Assembly: GCA_964503145.1 (NCBI GenBank)
Contig: CAZCYV010000009.1
Coordinates: forward strand, 70,722 to 134,721
From: RBG-16-57-11 sp964503145
GTDB lineage: Bacteria; Chloroflexota; Anaerolineae; Anaerolineales; UBA4823
Length of the DNA: 64,000 bases
Direction of reading: 5' to 3'
Below the pieces are notes generated by a model. That model was not told the origin of the DNA, searched no databases, and saw only the letters and a list, made by a program, of their open reading frames with translations. The translations under genes and the position numbers were made by a program. Of the stretch, positions 1 to 8,923 are shown in pieces (positions within the stretch are counted from its first letter, which is position 1; every line of letters begins with the position of its first letter).

Positions 1-1165
1 CCTGCGCAGTCAGGCGCTCGCGGATGAACTCCATCACTGGTTTCAGCCGCCCGGCGAAGCGCGGCCCGGCCGAAAAGCGTTCGGCCAGATCCACCTGTAT
101 CTCTGCAGGCGGCACTCCTTCCACTTCGGTTGCGCTTCCATGCCCCAGGTCCAGCGTGGCGTGGGCGCTCAACGCCTCCTGAATTTCCTCCAGCGTCAGA
201 TATGGGATCGGGAAATCCGCCGGAAGCGTGCCCTCGCGGATAGAGTCCTGACGCATCGCTACCGCCTGCTCCTCCACTTCGGTGATGGCGTCTGCGAGCG
301 CCTGGCGGTCGTCCAGCACCACCAACGCCTGGCGCGGCAGGTAATCCAGCAGGCTGGCGGGCATCGGGTGCAGCACGGGGATGTAGAACTCCGAGTTGTA
401 ATCTCCTGCTTGTTCGAGGTTCGCCTGCGGGTTGGTCAGAAACTCGCGCGCCGGGGTGATCAGCAGGCGTTGCAGCGGTCCTACATCGGTTGACTTGACG
501 GTGCGCTGGGTGGCAGGATCGAAACGGCGGATGGTCTCGATTTCGTCGCCGAAAAATTCCAGCCGCAGCGGTTGCGCCTCCGCCGGAGGCCACAGATCCA
601 ACAACCCACCCCGCCGGGCGAATTGCCCCGGCGCGATGACGATGTTGGCGCTTTCATAGCCCAGCATGAGGCAGGCGCGCGCCAGGTCGTCCAGTGTCGA
701 GGTCTGTCCCACCTTCAGCGTGCGCGAGGCCTTGAGAAAATCTCGCCGCGGCAGGGTGCGGGTCATCACGGCGCGCGCTGGCGCCACCAGCAAGGGCGGC
801 CGGGATGGCTGAGGCGCGCCGGGGATGTGGTAGGTAGCCAGCGCTGTCAGGGCTGCCAGCCGGTCTTGTCGGGTGGACTCGCCCCAGGCCGCCGGTTCAT
901 AGAAGAGCGGCGTTGGCTCTGGGAATGGCAGCCGGCGCGCCTCCGGCGCCCACAGGCCGAGTTCCTCCATCAGCGTCAGGGCATGGTCGGCGCGGTCGGT
1001 GATCAGCAATATTGGCTGGTTCGCCGCCCGCTGCAAGGCGGCCAGCATCGGCAGGCGCGCCGAGCGGCGCAGCCCCAGCGCAGGGATCGCCCGGCGCGCC
1101 TGAAGCGCCTCGAGCAGCGCCCGGGCGGGCGGAAGCAGTTCTTCTAGCAGCGCGTCCAAAGTCAT
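1..1165 (-). CDS. mfd: Transcription-repair coupling factor Mfd, N-terminal part (cut by window edge)
   Basis: This frame stays open from an ATG at 1165 to the window edge, giving about 388 N-terminal residues of what is normally a protein of about 1,100. Mfd is the translocase that removes RNA polymerase stalled at DNA lesions and recruits UvrA. The visible part is the UvrB-like N-terminal module. Its hallmark is the stretch GQFARRGGLLDLWPP followed by LRLEFFGDEIETIRRFDP, shared by Mfd and UvrB; the helicase and RNAP-binding domains lie beyond the edge. UvrB is less likely because no helicase motif I appears near the N-terminus. It starts 3 nt after the pth stop with no clear ribosome binding site, so it is probably translated from a pth-mfd message. 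Confidence 0.9.
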   Translation of the reverse strand, partial: MTLDALLEELLPPARALLEALQARRAIPALGLRRSARLPMLAALQRAANQPILLITDRADHALTLMEELGLWAPEARRLPFPEPTPLFYEPAAWGESTRQDRLAALTALATYHIPGAPQPSRPPLLVAPARAVMTRTLPRRDFLKASRTLKVGQTSTLDDLARACLMLGYESANIVIAPGQFARRGGLLDLWPPAEAQPLRLEFFGDEIETIRRFDPATQRTVKSTDVGPLQRLLITPAREFLTNPQANLEQAGDYNSEFYIPVLHPMPASLLDYLPRQALVVLDDRQALADAITEVEEQAVAMRQDSIREGTLPADFPIPYLTLEEIQEALSAHATLDLGHGSATEVEGVPPAEIQVDLAERFSAGPRFAGRLKPVMEFIRERLTAQ

Positions 1166-1168
1166 GCT

Positions 1169-1753
1169 CTACACCGCTCCGTTATAACGGTTCATCGCCG
1201 CCTCCAGCCCCTCGACGACGAAGACCAGCGCCGCTTCGGCCGCCCGATCCAGGACCGGCCCCAGGAGTTCCCTTTCGCCGGCCGAAAAATCTTGCAGCAC
1301 GTAGTCTGCGGCGTCCATCCGCCCCGGCGGCCGGCCAATCCCCAACCGTAAGCGGGGGAATTCCTGGGTTCCCAGCCGCTCGATGATCGAGGCCATCCCT
1401 TTTTGCCCTGCCGAACCTCCGCCCGGGCGCAGCCTGAGTGTGCCCAGCGGCAGGTCCACGTCGTCGTAGGCGATCAGCAGGTTGCTCAGCGGGACTTTGT
1501 AAAAGCGCACCAACGCTCCCACCGCCTGGCCGGACAGATTCATGAACGTTTGCGGCTTTGCCAGCACGATCCGCCGCCCCTGGTGTTCGCCCTTGGTCAC
1601 CAGCGCTTTGGACTCCAGGCGCGAGAACTTCACCCCCAGGCGCTCGGCCAGCCGGTCTGCCAGCATGAAGCCGATGTTGTGGCGGTTGTAGCGGTAATGC
1701 GGGCCAGGGTTTCCCAGCCCGACGATCAGATAAGGGAAATTGTCCTCGACCAT
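1169..1753 (-). CDS. pth: Peptidyl-tRNA hydrolase
   Basis: Pth recycles peptidyl-tRNA released by stalled ribosomes. The 194-residue length is normal for the family. Visible family motifs are LIVGLGNPGP at the N-terminus, the YNRHNIGF segment with the catalytic His, KPQTFMNLSG, and IAYDDVDLPLG, followed by GGGSAGQKGMASI. All residues expected for activity appear to be present. It lies between a Pro/Thr-rich membrane protein upstream (13 nt gap) and mfd downstream (3 nt gap), so these three are likely one transcript. The Pth-Mfd pairing is common in bacteria. Confidence 0.97.
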   Translation of the reverse strand: MVEDNFPYLIVGLGNPGPHYRYNRHNIGFMLADRLAERLGVKFSRLESKALVTKGEHQGRRIVLAKPQTFMNLSGQAVGALVRFYKVPLSNLLIAYDDVDLPLGTLRLRPGGGSAGQKGMASIIERLGTQEFPRLRLGIGRPPGRMDAADYVLQDFSAGERELLGPVLDRAAEAALVFVVEGLEAAMNRYNGAV

Positions 1754-1765
1754 TTTTTTCGCGCT

Positions 1766-2464
1766 TCAATCGGGCGGCCGCCTCAACCGTCGCAGCATCC
1801 CGTACAGGCTCGCCAGCGCAAAGATCCCGACCACCGCAAGCCCGCCCTGGAGCATGCTGCTCAGCACCTGCGCCCGGCTCAGGATGGCGGGGTTGGGCGG
1901 CAGCGGCGTGGAAGTCGGCGGGCGCGGAGTTCCTGTCGGGGCGGGCGTAGCGCTGGGGATCGGCGTGTCCTGCGGCAGCGGGGTGGGGCTGGGGGTGACC
2001 GGGGTTGGCGTATCGCTTTCGATTGCCGTGTAGTTGCGCACCCGCAACCCGGCCGCCAGAGCGGTCTGCTGCGATCCATCAGCCAGTCTGATGGTCAGCC
2101 GCAGGGTGTACACCCCGTCGCTGATCTGGCTGGTGTCCCACTGCGTCAGCGCCTGGCCCGTAACCGGCTGGCTGCCCTGAAAGATCGGGAACCAGGTGCC
2201 GGTCGGGTCACTGGCATAAGCAAAGGTTAGTTCGAGCGCTTCGAAGCCCTCGACCGGCGTGTCCACCACGATCGGCACGGCGCCCTGCAGCGCCTGGCCC
2301 GGGAGCGGCGACAGTATGGCGGCCGAATGCGGCGCTGTCTCAGGAGCGCTCGCCGGCGGCGTCGGGCTGGCCGTCGCCTGCGCCTGGAAAGCGCGCGCTG
2401 GCGCCGCCCACAGACAGGCCAGCGCCGCCAGGCAAAACCCCAGGAAGCTCAAACATCGCCGCAT
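1766..2464 (-). CDS. Secreted, C-terminally membrane-anchored Ig-like protein
   Basis: A 232-residue protein with an N-terminal signal peptide (hydrophobic LGFCLAALACLWAAPARA). A globular beta-rich domain of about 90 residues follows, roughly residues 45-145, with ILSPLPGQAL and GVYTLRLTIRLADGS, resembling bacterial Ig-like domains that cap secreted proteins. Next comes a Pro/Thr-rich linker (TPTPVTPSPTPLP type) and one transmembrane helix near the C-terminus (GGLAVVGIFALASLYGML) ending in an Arg-rich tail. The predicted topology is an exposed domain on a stalk, anchored in the membrane. No enzyme motif is seen. It precedes pth by 13 nt, which looks like positional rather than functional linkage. 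Confidence 0.7.
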   Translation of the reverse strand: MRRCLSFLGFCLAALACLWAAPARAFQAQATASPTPPASAPETAPHSAAILSPLPGQALQGAVPIVVDTPVEGFEALELTFAYASDPTGTWFPIFQGSQPVTGQALTQWDTSQISDGVYTLRLTIRLADGSQQTALAAGLRVRNYTAIESDTPTPVTPSPTPLPQDTPIPSATPAPTGTPRPPTSTPLPPNPAILSRAQVLSSMLQGGLAVVGIFALASLYGMLRRLRRPPD

Positions 2465-2626
2465 CGCAAAGATTTAGTTTAACACGGAGCGCGGCGCTGG
2501 TCAACCGCCCCGCGTTTGCGGTTTATGATCCATCGTTAATTGACATTTCAGGCCATATTAGTTACAATTCCCTCGTCTGCTGGGGGAGCTCCCGCCAGCC
2601 GTAATCCATCCTTTGTTGGAGCGCCG

Positions 2627-3829
2627 ATGCCCCTGCCCACTCCCTTTCACCCCCGCCAGGCCGCCGCCATGGAAAGCCATGAATGGCGCAATTGGGCCGG
2701 TTACCTGGCCGCGGCGGTTTACGAGCCCGGCCACGAGCGCGAATATTTCGCCATCCGCAACGCCGCGGCGCTGATCGACGTCTCGCCGCTGTTCAAGTAT
2801 TCCTTTCGCGGTCCGCAGGCGCTGGCGGCGCTGAACCGTATCGTCACCCGCGACCTCAGCCGCTGCGCCGTCGGCCAGGTGATCTACACCCCCTGGTGCG
2901 ACGACGACGGCCAGGTGATCGACGACGGCACACTGCACCGCCTGGCAGACGACGAATTCCTGCTCACCTCGGCAGAACCCTGCCTGGCCTGGCTGCAGGA
3001 CGCCGCCTATGGCCTGGAGGTGCGCATCCGCGATCGCTCGGCGGAGCTGGCGGCGGTCGCCGTACAGGGGCCGCTCAGCCGCCAACTGCTCAAAGAAGTG
3101 GTGCAGGGCGCCGACCTGGACGGGCTGCGCTATTACCGCCTGACGCGGGGTAGTTTTCGCGCCTCCGGCGGCGAATTCCCGCTGACCATCTCCCGCACCG
3201 GCTACACCGGCGACCTGGGTTACGAGCTTTGGCTGGCGCCGGAAGCCGCCCCCGCCCTCTGGGAGCGGCTGCTCGCCGCCGGCGAAGGCTATGGGGCGCT
3301 GCCCGCCGGCATCGCCGCCCTCGACATCGCCCGCATCGAAGCCGGTCTGATCATGCTCCAGGTGGATTACATCTCCTCCCGCCTGGCGCTGATCGAGGAG
3401 CAGAAATCTTCGCCCTACGAGCTGGGGCTGGGCTGGGCGGTGGCGCTGGACAAGCCGCACTTCATCGGCCGCCGGGCGCTGCTGGCGGAAGCGCAGCGCA
3501 TCCCGGAATGGGTCTTGACCGGCGTGGAGGTGGACTGGCAGGCCCTGAGCGCCCTCTATGCCGCGGTCGGGCTGGCCCCTCAGGTCGCCGGGCGCGCCTC
3601 GCGCCAGGCCGCGCCGATCTATCAGGGGCGGCGCCAGGTCGGTTACGCCACCAGCCACACCTTTTCGCCGCTGCTCAAGAAATATATCGCCCTGGCGATC
3701 CTCAAACCGCAGGCGGCTACTGCCGGCGCGGAGCTGGAATTCGAAGTGACCGTGGAGCATGTCCGCCGCCGGGCGCGGGCGCGCCCGACGCCGCTGCCGT
3801 TCTTTAACCCGCCGCGCAAACGGGATTGA
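2627..3829 (+). CDS. GcvT-like folate-binding aminomethyltransferase/demethylase
   Basis: A 400-residue protein of the GcvT fold, related to the glycine-cleavage T protein, the folate domain of dimethylglycine/sarcosine dehydrogenases and DMSP demethylase. These move a one-carbon group from an N- or S-methyl substrate to tetrahydrofolate. Family features include DVSPLFKYSFRGPQAL, YTPWCDDDGQVIDDG, a VAVQGPLS segment, SRTGYTGDLGYELWL, and the C-terminal barrel with YATSHTFSPLLKKYIALA. I chose the ATG at 2627 because GGAG sits 5 nt upstream; an in-frame start exists at 2540 without this support. It begins an operon with two FAD oxidoreductases and a Rieske oxygenase. That points to one-carbon capture during demethylation rather than glycine cleavage, since no gcvH or gcvP is present. 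Confidence 0.85.
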   Translation: MPLPTPFHPRQAAAMESHEWRNWAGYLAAAVYEPGHEREYFAIRNAAALIDVSPLFKYSFRGPQALAALNRIVTRDLSRCAVGQVIYTPWCDDDGQVIDDGTLHRLADDEFLLTSAEPCLAWLQDAAYGLEVRIRDRSAELAAVAVQGPLSRQLLKEVVQGADLDGLRYYRLTRGSFRASGGEFPLTISRTGYTGDLGYELWLAPEAAPALWERLLAAGEGYGALPAGIAALDIARIEAGLIMLQVDYISSRLALIEEQKSSPYELGLGWAVALDKPHFIGRRALLAEAQRIPEWVLTGVEVDWQALSALYAAVGLAPQVAGRASRQAAPIYQGRRQVGYATSHTFSPLLKKYIALAILKPQAATAGAELEFEVTVEHVRRRARARPTPLPFFNPPRKRD

Positions 3830-3847
3830 GCAGAAAGGAAAACGAAA

Positions 3848-5425
3848 GTGCAGGATTACGACGCCATTGTGATCGGCGGCGGGCATAACGGCCTGGTCAA
3901 CGCCGCCTATCTGGCCAGGGCTGGCAAAAGGGTGCTGCTCCTGGAACGCCGCCCGCTGCTGGGCGGGGCCACGGCGACCGAGGAGATCGTCCCGGGCTTC
4001 AAATTCACCGTTTTCTCCTACGTCGTCAGCCTGCTGCGCCCCGAAATCGTGCGTGAACTGAACCTGCCCGCCCACGGGCTGACGGTGCTGCCGCTGGAAA
4101 GCACCCTCTCGCCCACCCCAGAGGGCGGTTTTCTCTTCCGCGACGGCGATCACTACCGCACCTATCAGTCCATTGCCCGCTTTTCGCCGCGCGATGCCGA
4201 CGCCTACGCCGATTACAGCCGCACGATGTATTTCATGGCCAAAGCGGTCAAGACCGTCCTGGGGATCATCCCGCCGGACCCGGCCAGCTTTCACCCCGCC
4301 GACCTGCTGGGGCTGGCGCGGCTGGCGCGGGAATACCTGAACCTGCCCGCCGAGCAGTTCCACACCCTGGCGCGGCTGATGACGATGAGCGCAGCCGACT
4401 TCGTGGAGCGCTGGTTCGAATCCGAGCCGCTGCGGGGGACGCTCTCGGCCAGCGGGATCATCGGTACCTTCTTAGGCCCGCGCTCGCCCGGCACCGCCTA
4501 TGTCCTGCTGCATCACTATATGGGCGAGATCGACGGCGTATTCCGCGCCTGGGGTTTCGCCAAGGGCGGCACGGGGGCCATCGCCGCGGCGATCGCCAGC
4601 GCGGCGCGCGCCCTGGGCGTCGAGATCCGCACCGAGGCGGAGGTCGCCCAGGTGCTGGTGCGCGACGGGCGCGCCTACGGCGTGGCGCTGGCCAACGGTG
4701 ACGAAATCCATGCCCGGCGCATCGTCTCCAGCCTCGACCCGCGCCAGACCTTCGAGCGCTTTATCGAGCCGCGCTGGCTGCCGCCGGAGACGCTCGCCGA
4801 CGTGCGCCGCTATCTCTACCGCGGCTCCTCCGGCAAGGTCAACCTGGCGCTGGATGGCCTGCCGGAGCTGGCCTGCTGGCCCGGCCGTGGGCGGCACCTG
4901 GCCGGGGCGATCTCGATCAGCCCCAGCGTGAAATACATCGAACAGGCCTACGATCACGCCAAATACGGCGCTTTCTCCCCCCGCCCTTACATCGACATCA
5001 TTCTGCCCTCGATGATCGACCCTGACATGGCTCCGCCCGGCAAGCATGTGATGTCGTGCTTCGTGCAATACGCCCCCTACCACCTGCGCCAGGGGACGTG
5101 GGACGAACAGCGCGAAGCTTTCGGCGAGGCGGTGATCGACACCCTGAGCGAATATTTCCCCAACCTGCGTTCGCTGATCGTCGGCAAACAGGTGCTCACC
5201 CCGCTCGATATCGAGCGCCGCACCGGCCTGACGGAGGGCAACATCTTCCAGGGCGAGCTCAGCCTTTCGCAGCTCTTCTTCCTGCGCCCGGCGCCCGGGC
5301 TGGCGCAATACAAGACGCCGGTGCGCGGCTATTATCAGTGCGGCTCGGCCTCACATCCGGGCGGAGGGATCACCGGCGCGCCGGGTAGGCTGGCGGCGCT
5401 CGCCATTTTGAAGGATTGGAACTGA
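3848..5425 (+). CDS. Phytoene-desaturase-type FAD/NAD(P) oxidoreductase, copy 1
   Basis: A 525-residue flavoprotein that starts at GTG 3848, 18 nt after the GcvT-like gene, behind an AGAAAGGAAA-rich leader. The N-terminal dinucleotide motif AIVIGGGHNGLVNAAYLARAG and LLLERRPLLGGATATEE bind FAD. The C-terminus has the second FAD-contact segment SASHPGGGITGAPG. This is the COG1233 group (phytoene desaturase and PYROXD2-like proteins), whose substrates are poorly known. There are no carotenoid genes nearby, so desaturation of phytoene is unlikely. The next gene is a clear paralogue in the same operon. The pair may work as a heterodimer, or on successive steps, in oxidative breakdown of the compound handled by the Rieske and GcvT partners. 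Confidence 0.85.
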   Translation: MQDYDAIVIGGGHNGLVNAAYLARAGKRVLLLERRPLLGGATATEEIVPGFKFTVFSYVVSLLRPEIVRELNLPAHGLTVLPLESTLSPTPEGGFLFRDGDHYRTYQSIARFSPRDADAYADYSRTMYFMAKAVKTVLGIIPPDPASFHPADLLGLARLAREYLNLPAEQFHTLARLMTMSAADFVERWFESEPLRGTLSASGIIGTFLGPRSPGTAYVLLHHYMGEIDGVFRAWGFAKGGTGAIAAAIASAARALGVEIRTEAEVAQVLVRDGRAYGVALANGDEIHARRIVSSLDPRQTFERFIEPRWLPPETLADVRRYLYRGSSGKVNLALDGLPELACWPGRGRHLAGAISISPSVKYIEQAYDHAKYGAFSPRPYIDIILPSMIDPDMAPPGKHVMSCFVQYAPYHLRQGTWDEQREAFGEAVIDTLSEYFPNLRSLIVGKQVLTPLDIERRTGLTEGNIFQGELSLSQLFFLRPAPGLAQYKTPVRGYYQCGSASHPGGGITGAPGRLAALAILKDWN

Positions 5426-5426
5426 G

Positions 5427-7040
5427 ATGATGGCGCAAAACCGTTTCGATGTGATCATCATCGGCGGCGGACACAACGGGCTGACCGCCGCGGCAAGCCT
5501 GGCGCAGGCCGGGTTGAAGCCGCTGGTGGTCGAACGCCGGCGGGTGCTGGGGGGCGCGGCGGCCACGGAGGAGGTCTTCCCCGGCTTCCAGGTGAACACC
5601 GGCGCCGGCGATGTCGGCCTGTTCCGGCCTGAAATCATCCGCCAGCTACAACTGGAAAGCTACGGCCTGCGTTTCCTGGAAAGCCCGGCGCAGTGCGTGA
5701 CGCTGCTGCCAGATGGCGGGTCATTGACGCTGTGGCGCGATCCGCAGCGAGCGCAGCAGGAGATCGCCCGCTTCTCGTCCGCCGACGCGCGGCGTTACGC
5801 CGATTTCCTGGCCTGGCTGGAGGCCGCCCGCCGCGCCCTGCGGCCGTTTTTGCTGACCGCGCCGCCGAACCTGCCGGGGGCGCGCCTGGATGAACTCGCC
5901 CCCTGGTTCGGGCCGGCGCTGGGGCTGCGGCGGCTGGGGCGGCGCAGAATGATGGATTTGTTGCGGGCGCTGCCGATGGCGGCTGAGGACTGGCTGGCTG
6001 AATGGTTCGAACTGCCGGCGCTCAAGGCTTCGCTGGCCGCGCTTGGCCTGCGCGGGGCGCGCCTGGGGCCTAAGGCCCCCGGTACGACCTTTCTGCTGCT
6101 CTACCATGCCCTCGGCGGGCGGGCGGGCGAGTTTGTCTCCAGCCGCTTCGTACAGGGGGGCAGCGGGGCGCTCTCCCAGGCGCTGGCCGCCGCCGCCCGC
6201 AGCCACGGCGCTGAAATCGTGACCGGCCTGGGAGCGGCGCAGGTGCTGGTGCGCGAAGGCCGCGCCGTCGGCGTGGCGCTGGAGGATGGCCTCGAGGTCT
6301 TTGCGCGGGCGGTGATCTCGAACGCCGACCCGCGGCGCACCTTCCTCGATCTGGTCGGGCCGCAACACCTGGAAGTGCGTTTCGTCCGCGATGTGCGCCT
6401 GCTGCGCTTCCAGCCCAGCCTGGCGCGCCTGCTGTTGACCACCGCCGGCCTGCCGCGCTTCCGCGCCTTTGCGGCGGGGCCTCCTGAGGGCGAGAAGGCC
6501 GCGCTGGGAGGGCATCTGCTCACCGCCTGCGACCTGGAAACGCTGGAACGCGCCGCCGACGCGGCGAAATATGGGCAATTGCCGTCTGCGCCGGCGCTCG
6601 ACCTGTTGATCCCGACGGTGTTAGACCCCTCTCTGGCGCCCGCCGGCAAACACCTGCTGAGCGTGGATATCGCCTTCGTCCCTGCCGAACCCCGACAGGG
6701 GAGCTGGGAGCAGCTCCGCCTGCCGCTGGCAGAGCAGGTCATCTCGCTGCTCGAAACGTTGGCGCCCGGCCTGCGGTCGTCCATCGAGAATTGCGAAGTG
6801 ATCACCCCGCAGGATTACGCCGAGGAATACAGCCTGCCGGACGGCGATCCCTATCACGGCCAAATGGGGCTGGATCAGTTCTTTTTCATGCGCCCGCTTC
6901 CCGGCTGGGCGCGCTACCGCACCCCCCTGACGGGGTTGTACCTGGGCGGCTCTGGGGCGCACCCTGGCGGCGGCGTCACCGGCGCGCCGGGCTTCCTGGC
7001 TGCCCAGGCCGTATTGCAAGATTTGAAGGAGTTGCGATGA
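5427..7040 (+). CDS. Phytoene-desaturase-type FAD/NAD(P) oxidoreductase, copy 2
   Basis: A 537-residue paralogue of the preceding gene, starting 1 nt after its stop. It keeps the FAD-binding VIIIGGGHNGLTAAASLAQAG, the ERRRVLGGAAATEEVFPGF segment and the C-terminal GSGAHPGGGVTGAPG motif. It differs from copy 1 mainly in the middle substrate region, roughly residues 150-400, which suggests divergence of substrate pocket rather than redundancy. Its stop overlaps the ATG of the Rieske gene (ATGA), so translation of the two is coupled. The exact reaction cannot be read from sequence. Confidence 0.85.
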   Translation: MMAQNRFDVIIIGGGHNGLTAAASLAQAGLKPLVVERRRVLGGAAATEEVFPGFQVNTGAGDVGLFRPEIIRQLQLESYGLRFLESPAQCVTLLPDGGSLTLWRDPQRAQQEIARFSSADARRYADFLAWLEAARRALRPFLLTAPPNLPGARLDELAPWFGPALGLRRLGRRRMMDLLRALPMAAEDWLAEWFELPALKASLAALGLRGARLGPKAPGTTFLLLYHALGGRAGEFVSSRFVQGGSGALSQALAAAARSHGAEIVTGLGAAQVLVREGRAVGVALEDGLEVFARAVISNADPRRTFLDLVGPQHLEVRFVRDVRLLRFQPSLARLLLTTAGLPRFRAFAAGPPEGEKAALGGHLLTACDLETLERAADAAKYGQLPSAPALDLLIPTVLDPSLAPAGKHLLSVDIAFVPAEPRQGSWEQLRLPLAEQVISLLETLAPGLRSSIENCEVITPQDYAEEYSLPDGDPYHGQMGLDQFFFMRPLPGWARYRTPLTGLYLGGSGAHPGGGVTGAPGFLAAQAVLQDLKELR

Positions 7041-8170
7041 ACGAGGCGATTTATCTCCCGGCTCCCCAGGTCTTCCAGGCAGGGGCATGCACCCTGCCCG
7101 GCCGCTATTACACCGACCCCGGCATCTTTGCCCAAGAAATGGAACGCATTTACGGCCGCCGCTGGCTCTGCGCCGGACGAAGCGCCCTGATCGAGCGCCC
7201 TGGCCAGTACACCCAGGTGGAAATCGGCGTCGAAAGCCTGATCCTGACCCGCGCCGCCGACGGCAAAGCGCGGGCGTTCTTCAACGTTTGCCGCCATCGC
7301 GGCACGCGCTTGTGCGATTCGCCGGAAACGCGCACCGCCAACAGCATCCAATGCCCCTATCACGCCTGGACCTACGCCCTGGACGGGCGGCTGATCGGCG
7401 CGCCGCTGATGGACGAAGCGCCCGGTTTCCGCAAAGAGGATCACGGCCTGCACCCCGCCGCCCTGGCGGAGTGGGAAGGCTTCCTGTTCGTCAACCTGCA
7501 GCCGCAGGCGGCGCCCTTTGAGAGCGATTTTGCCCCGCTGGCGGAGAAGTTTTCCGCCTGGGGGCTGCCCGGCCTGCGCGCCCTGCGCCGCCAGGAGTAC
7601 GACGTGCGCGCCAACTGGAAGCTGATCGTCCAGAATTATTCCGAATGCTACCACTGCCCGCTGATCCATCCTGACCTTGCGGCGCGCTCGCCCTATCGCA
7701 GCGGGCGCAACGATCTGTACCGCGGCCCCTTCCTGGGCGGCTACATGGAGTTGAACGAGCAGTACGGCAGCCTGACGTTGAGCGGCCGCGCCTGCGCCCC
7801 GCCGTTGCCGGGGGTCGCTGCCGAAGACCACGCCCGCGTGTATTATTACTCGATCTTTCCCAACCTGCTGCTCAGCCTGCACCCCGATTACGTCATGGCG
7901 CACACCCTGTGGCCCCAGGCGCCCGACCGCACGCGCATCGTCTGCGAGTGGCTCTTCGACCCCGCCCAGCAGGGCCAGCCCGGCTTCAATCCCGATGACG
8001 CAGCCGGCTTTTGGGATATGACCAACCGCCAGGACTGGCGCGTGTGCGAGCTTTCACAGCAAGGGGTCAGCTCGCGCGCCTACGCCCCCTCGCCCTACGC
8101 CCCTGGCGAGGCGCTGCTGGCGGCCTTCGATGAGGAATACCTGCGGGCGCTGGAAGGAGAGGCGGCGTAA
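7037..8170 (+). CDS. Rieske non-heme iron oxygenase, alpha subunit
   Basis: A 377-residue ring-hydroxylating-type oxygenase. The Rieske [2Fe-2S] ligands are C85 and H87 (in NVCRHRGTRLC) and C106 and H109 (in QCPYHAW). The mononuclear iron site is in NYSECYHCPLIH, with H206 and H211, and the third ligand is probably one of the Asp residues in DDAAGFWDMTNRQD. This layout matches the glycine-betaine/carnitine/choline monooxygenase branch as well as aromatic dioxygenases. I chose the ATG at 7037 because it overlaps the upstream stop and has GGAG just before it; the frame is open further upstream. No dedicated ferredoxin-reductase subunit is present in the operon, so electrons must come from elsewhere or from one of the FAD proteins. 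Demethylation of an N-methyl compound is my inference. Confidence 0.88.
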   Translation: MNEAIYLPAPQVFQAGACTLPGRYYTDPGIFAQEMERIYGRRWLCAGRSALIERPGQYTQVEIGVESLILTRAADGKARAFFNVCRHRGTRLCDSPETRTANSIQCPYHAWTYALDGRLIGAPLMDEAPGFRKEDHGLHPAALAEWEGFLFVNLQPQAAPFESDFAPLAEKFSAWGLPGLRALRRQEYDVRANWKLIVQNYSECYHCPLIHPDLAARSPYRSGRNDLYRGPFLGGYMELNEQYGSLTLSGRACAPPLPGVAAEDHARVYYYSIFPNLLLSLHPDYVMAHTLWPQAPDRTRIVCEWLFDPAQQGQPGFNPDDAAGFWDMTNRQDWRVCELSQQGVSSRAYAPSPYAPGEALLAAFDEEYLRALEGEAA

Positions 8171-8318
8171 CCGGCGCGCTTGCTATCGCCCCGAACGGCC
8201 GAGAATCACCCCGCCAGCCGCCAGCGGAGGTGTGCAATATCCCGGCTGTGTAGCCTGGTCCAATCGGGCAAGACGGATCAAACGACGATGGCAGCTCCAC
8301 AATAAAAGAATTGCGCGC

Positions 8319-8819
8319 TCAGCGCCGCTCAGCGCCGGCCAGCGCCTGTTCGATGTCCCTAACCCGGTGATAGGCCGAGTGCCCGTCCAGGTCATACGGC
8401 CACTCCGGGTTGCGCTCCCGGCCGCTGAACCACTCCTCCGGCGCCGCCCTCAGCGTTGCCAGCAGTTCCTCCTGCACCTGCCGGTGCCAGGCCAGCACTT
8501 CCTGCGGCGAACGCTCGCGCCAGCGCAGATAAACCAGACGGTTGCTCTCCGTCTCGTTCAGCCCACGCTCCTCGGCCGGCGGGCGCTCCCCCCGGGCCCT
8601 GCGCGCCACCCCTGCCTTCCAATGCGTGATGTGCGCCAGCGCATCCTTCACCGTCCAAGGATCCTTCGTCTCCGGGCGGGGCAAGGGCCGTTCCCACTCC
8701 TCCGCCGATAGCCCCGCCACCAGCCTATCCAGCAACTCGAACTCCCGGACGGCGCGTTCGATCACTTCATCACGGTTATGACGCATCAACATCTGCGGCC
8801 TCCTGGCGGTCCAATCCAT
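8319..8819 (-). CDS. DinB-like/ClbS-DfsB family four-helix protein
   Basis: A 166-residue, helix-rich protein. The segment DPWTVKDALAHITHWKAG is the typical second-helix region of DinB-like/ClbS proteins, carrying one of the metal-binding His residues; YHRVRDIEQAL near the C-terminus fits the last helix. Members include thiol-dependent transferases and ClbS, a colibactin-resistance cyclopropane hydrolase; most are uncharacterised. I prefer the ATG at 8819 over the in-frame GTG at 8825. A TATAAT lies at 8869-8864 on the minus strand about 45 nt upstream, but I see no good -35. It is convergent with the Rieske operon and probably transcribed alone. Confidence 0.75.
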   Translation of the reverse strand: MDWTARRPQMLMRHNRDEVIERAVREFELLDRLVAGLSAEEWERPLPRPETKDPWTVKDALAHITHWKAGVARRARGERPPAEERGLNETESNRLVYLRWRERSPQEVLAWHRQVQEELLATLRAAPEEWFSGRERNPEWPYDLDGHSAYHRVRDIEQALAGAERR

Positions 8820-8883
8820 TATCACTTCAAATCAAGCATATCTGCTTCTACGTCCTATGCAAGATTATAGCACGTCAAACAAA

Positions 8884-8905
8884 CAGGCGGGGTTGTCCCC
8901 GCCTG
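8884..8905 (-). terminator. Hairpin with T-rich tail downstream of the esterase
   Basis: Perfect 9-bp G/C-rich stem (8884-8892 with 8897-8905) around a TTGT loop. Read on the minus strand it is followed by TTTGTTTG, as expected for intrinsic termination of the esterase transcript ending at 8966. Confidence 0.65.
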
Positions 8906-8923
8906 CCTATCCATGCGCTGAGA

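Noticed and set aside
2558..4363. 601-codon open frame on the minus strand
   Set aside because: It lies opposite the GcvT-like and first FAD genes, which have clear motifs; the antisense product is low-complexity and matches no family. High G+C makes long antisense frames common.
8171..8318. Terminator or small gene between the Rieske gene and the DinB-like gene
   Set aside because: Only short, imperfect repeats (CTCAGCGCCG twice) and no convincing stem or frame.
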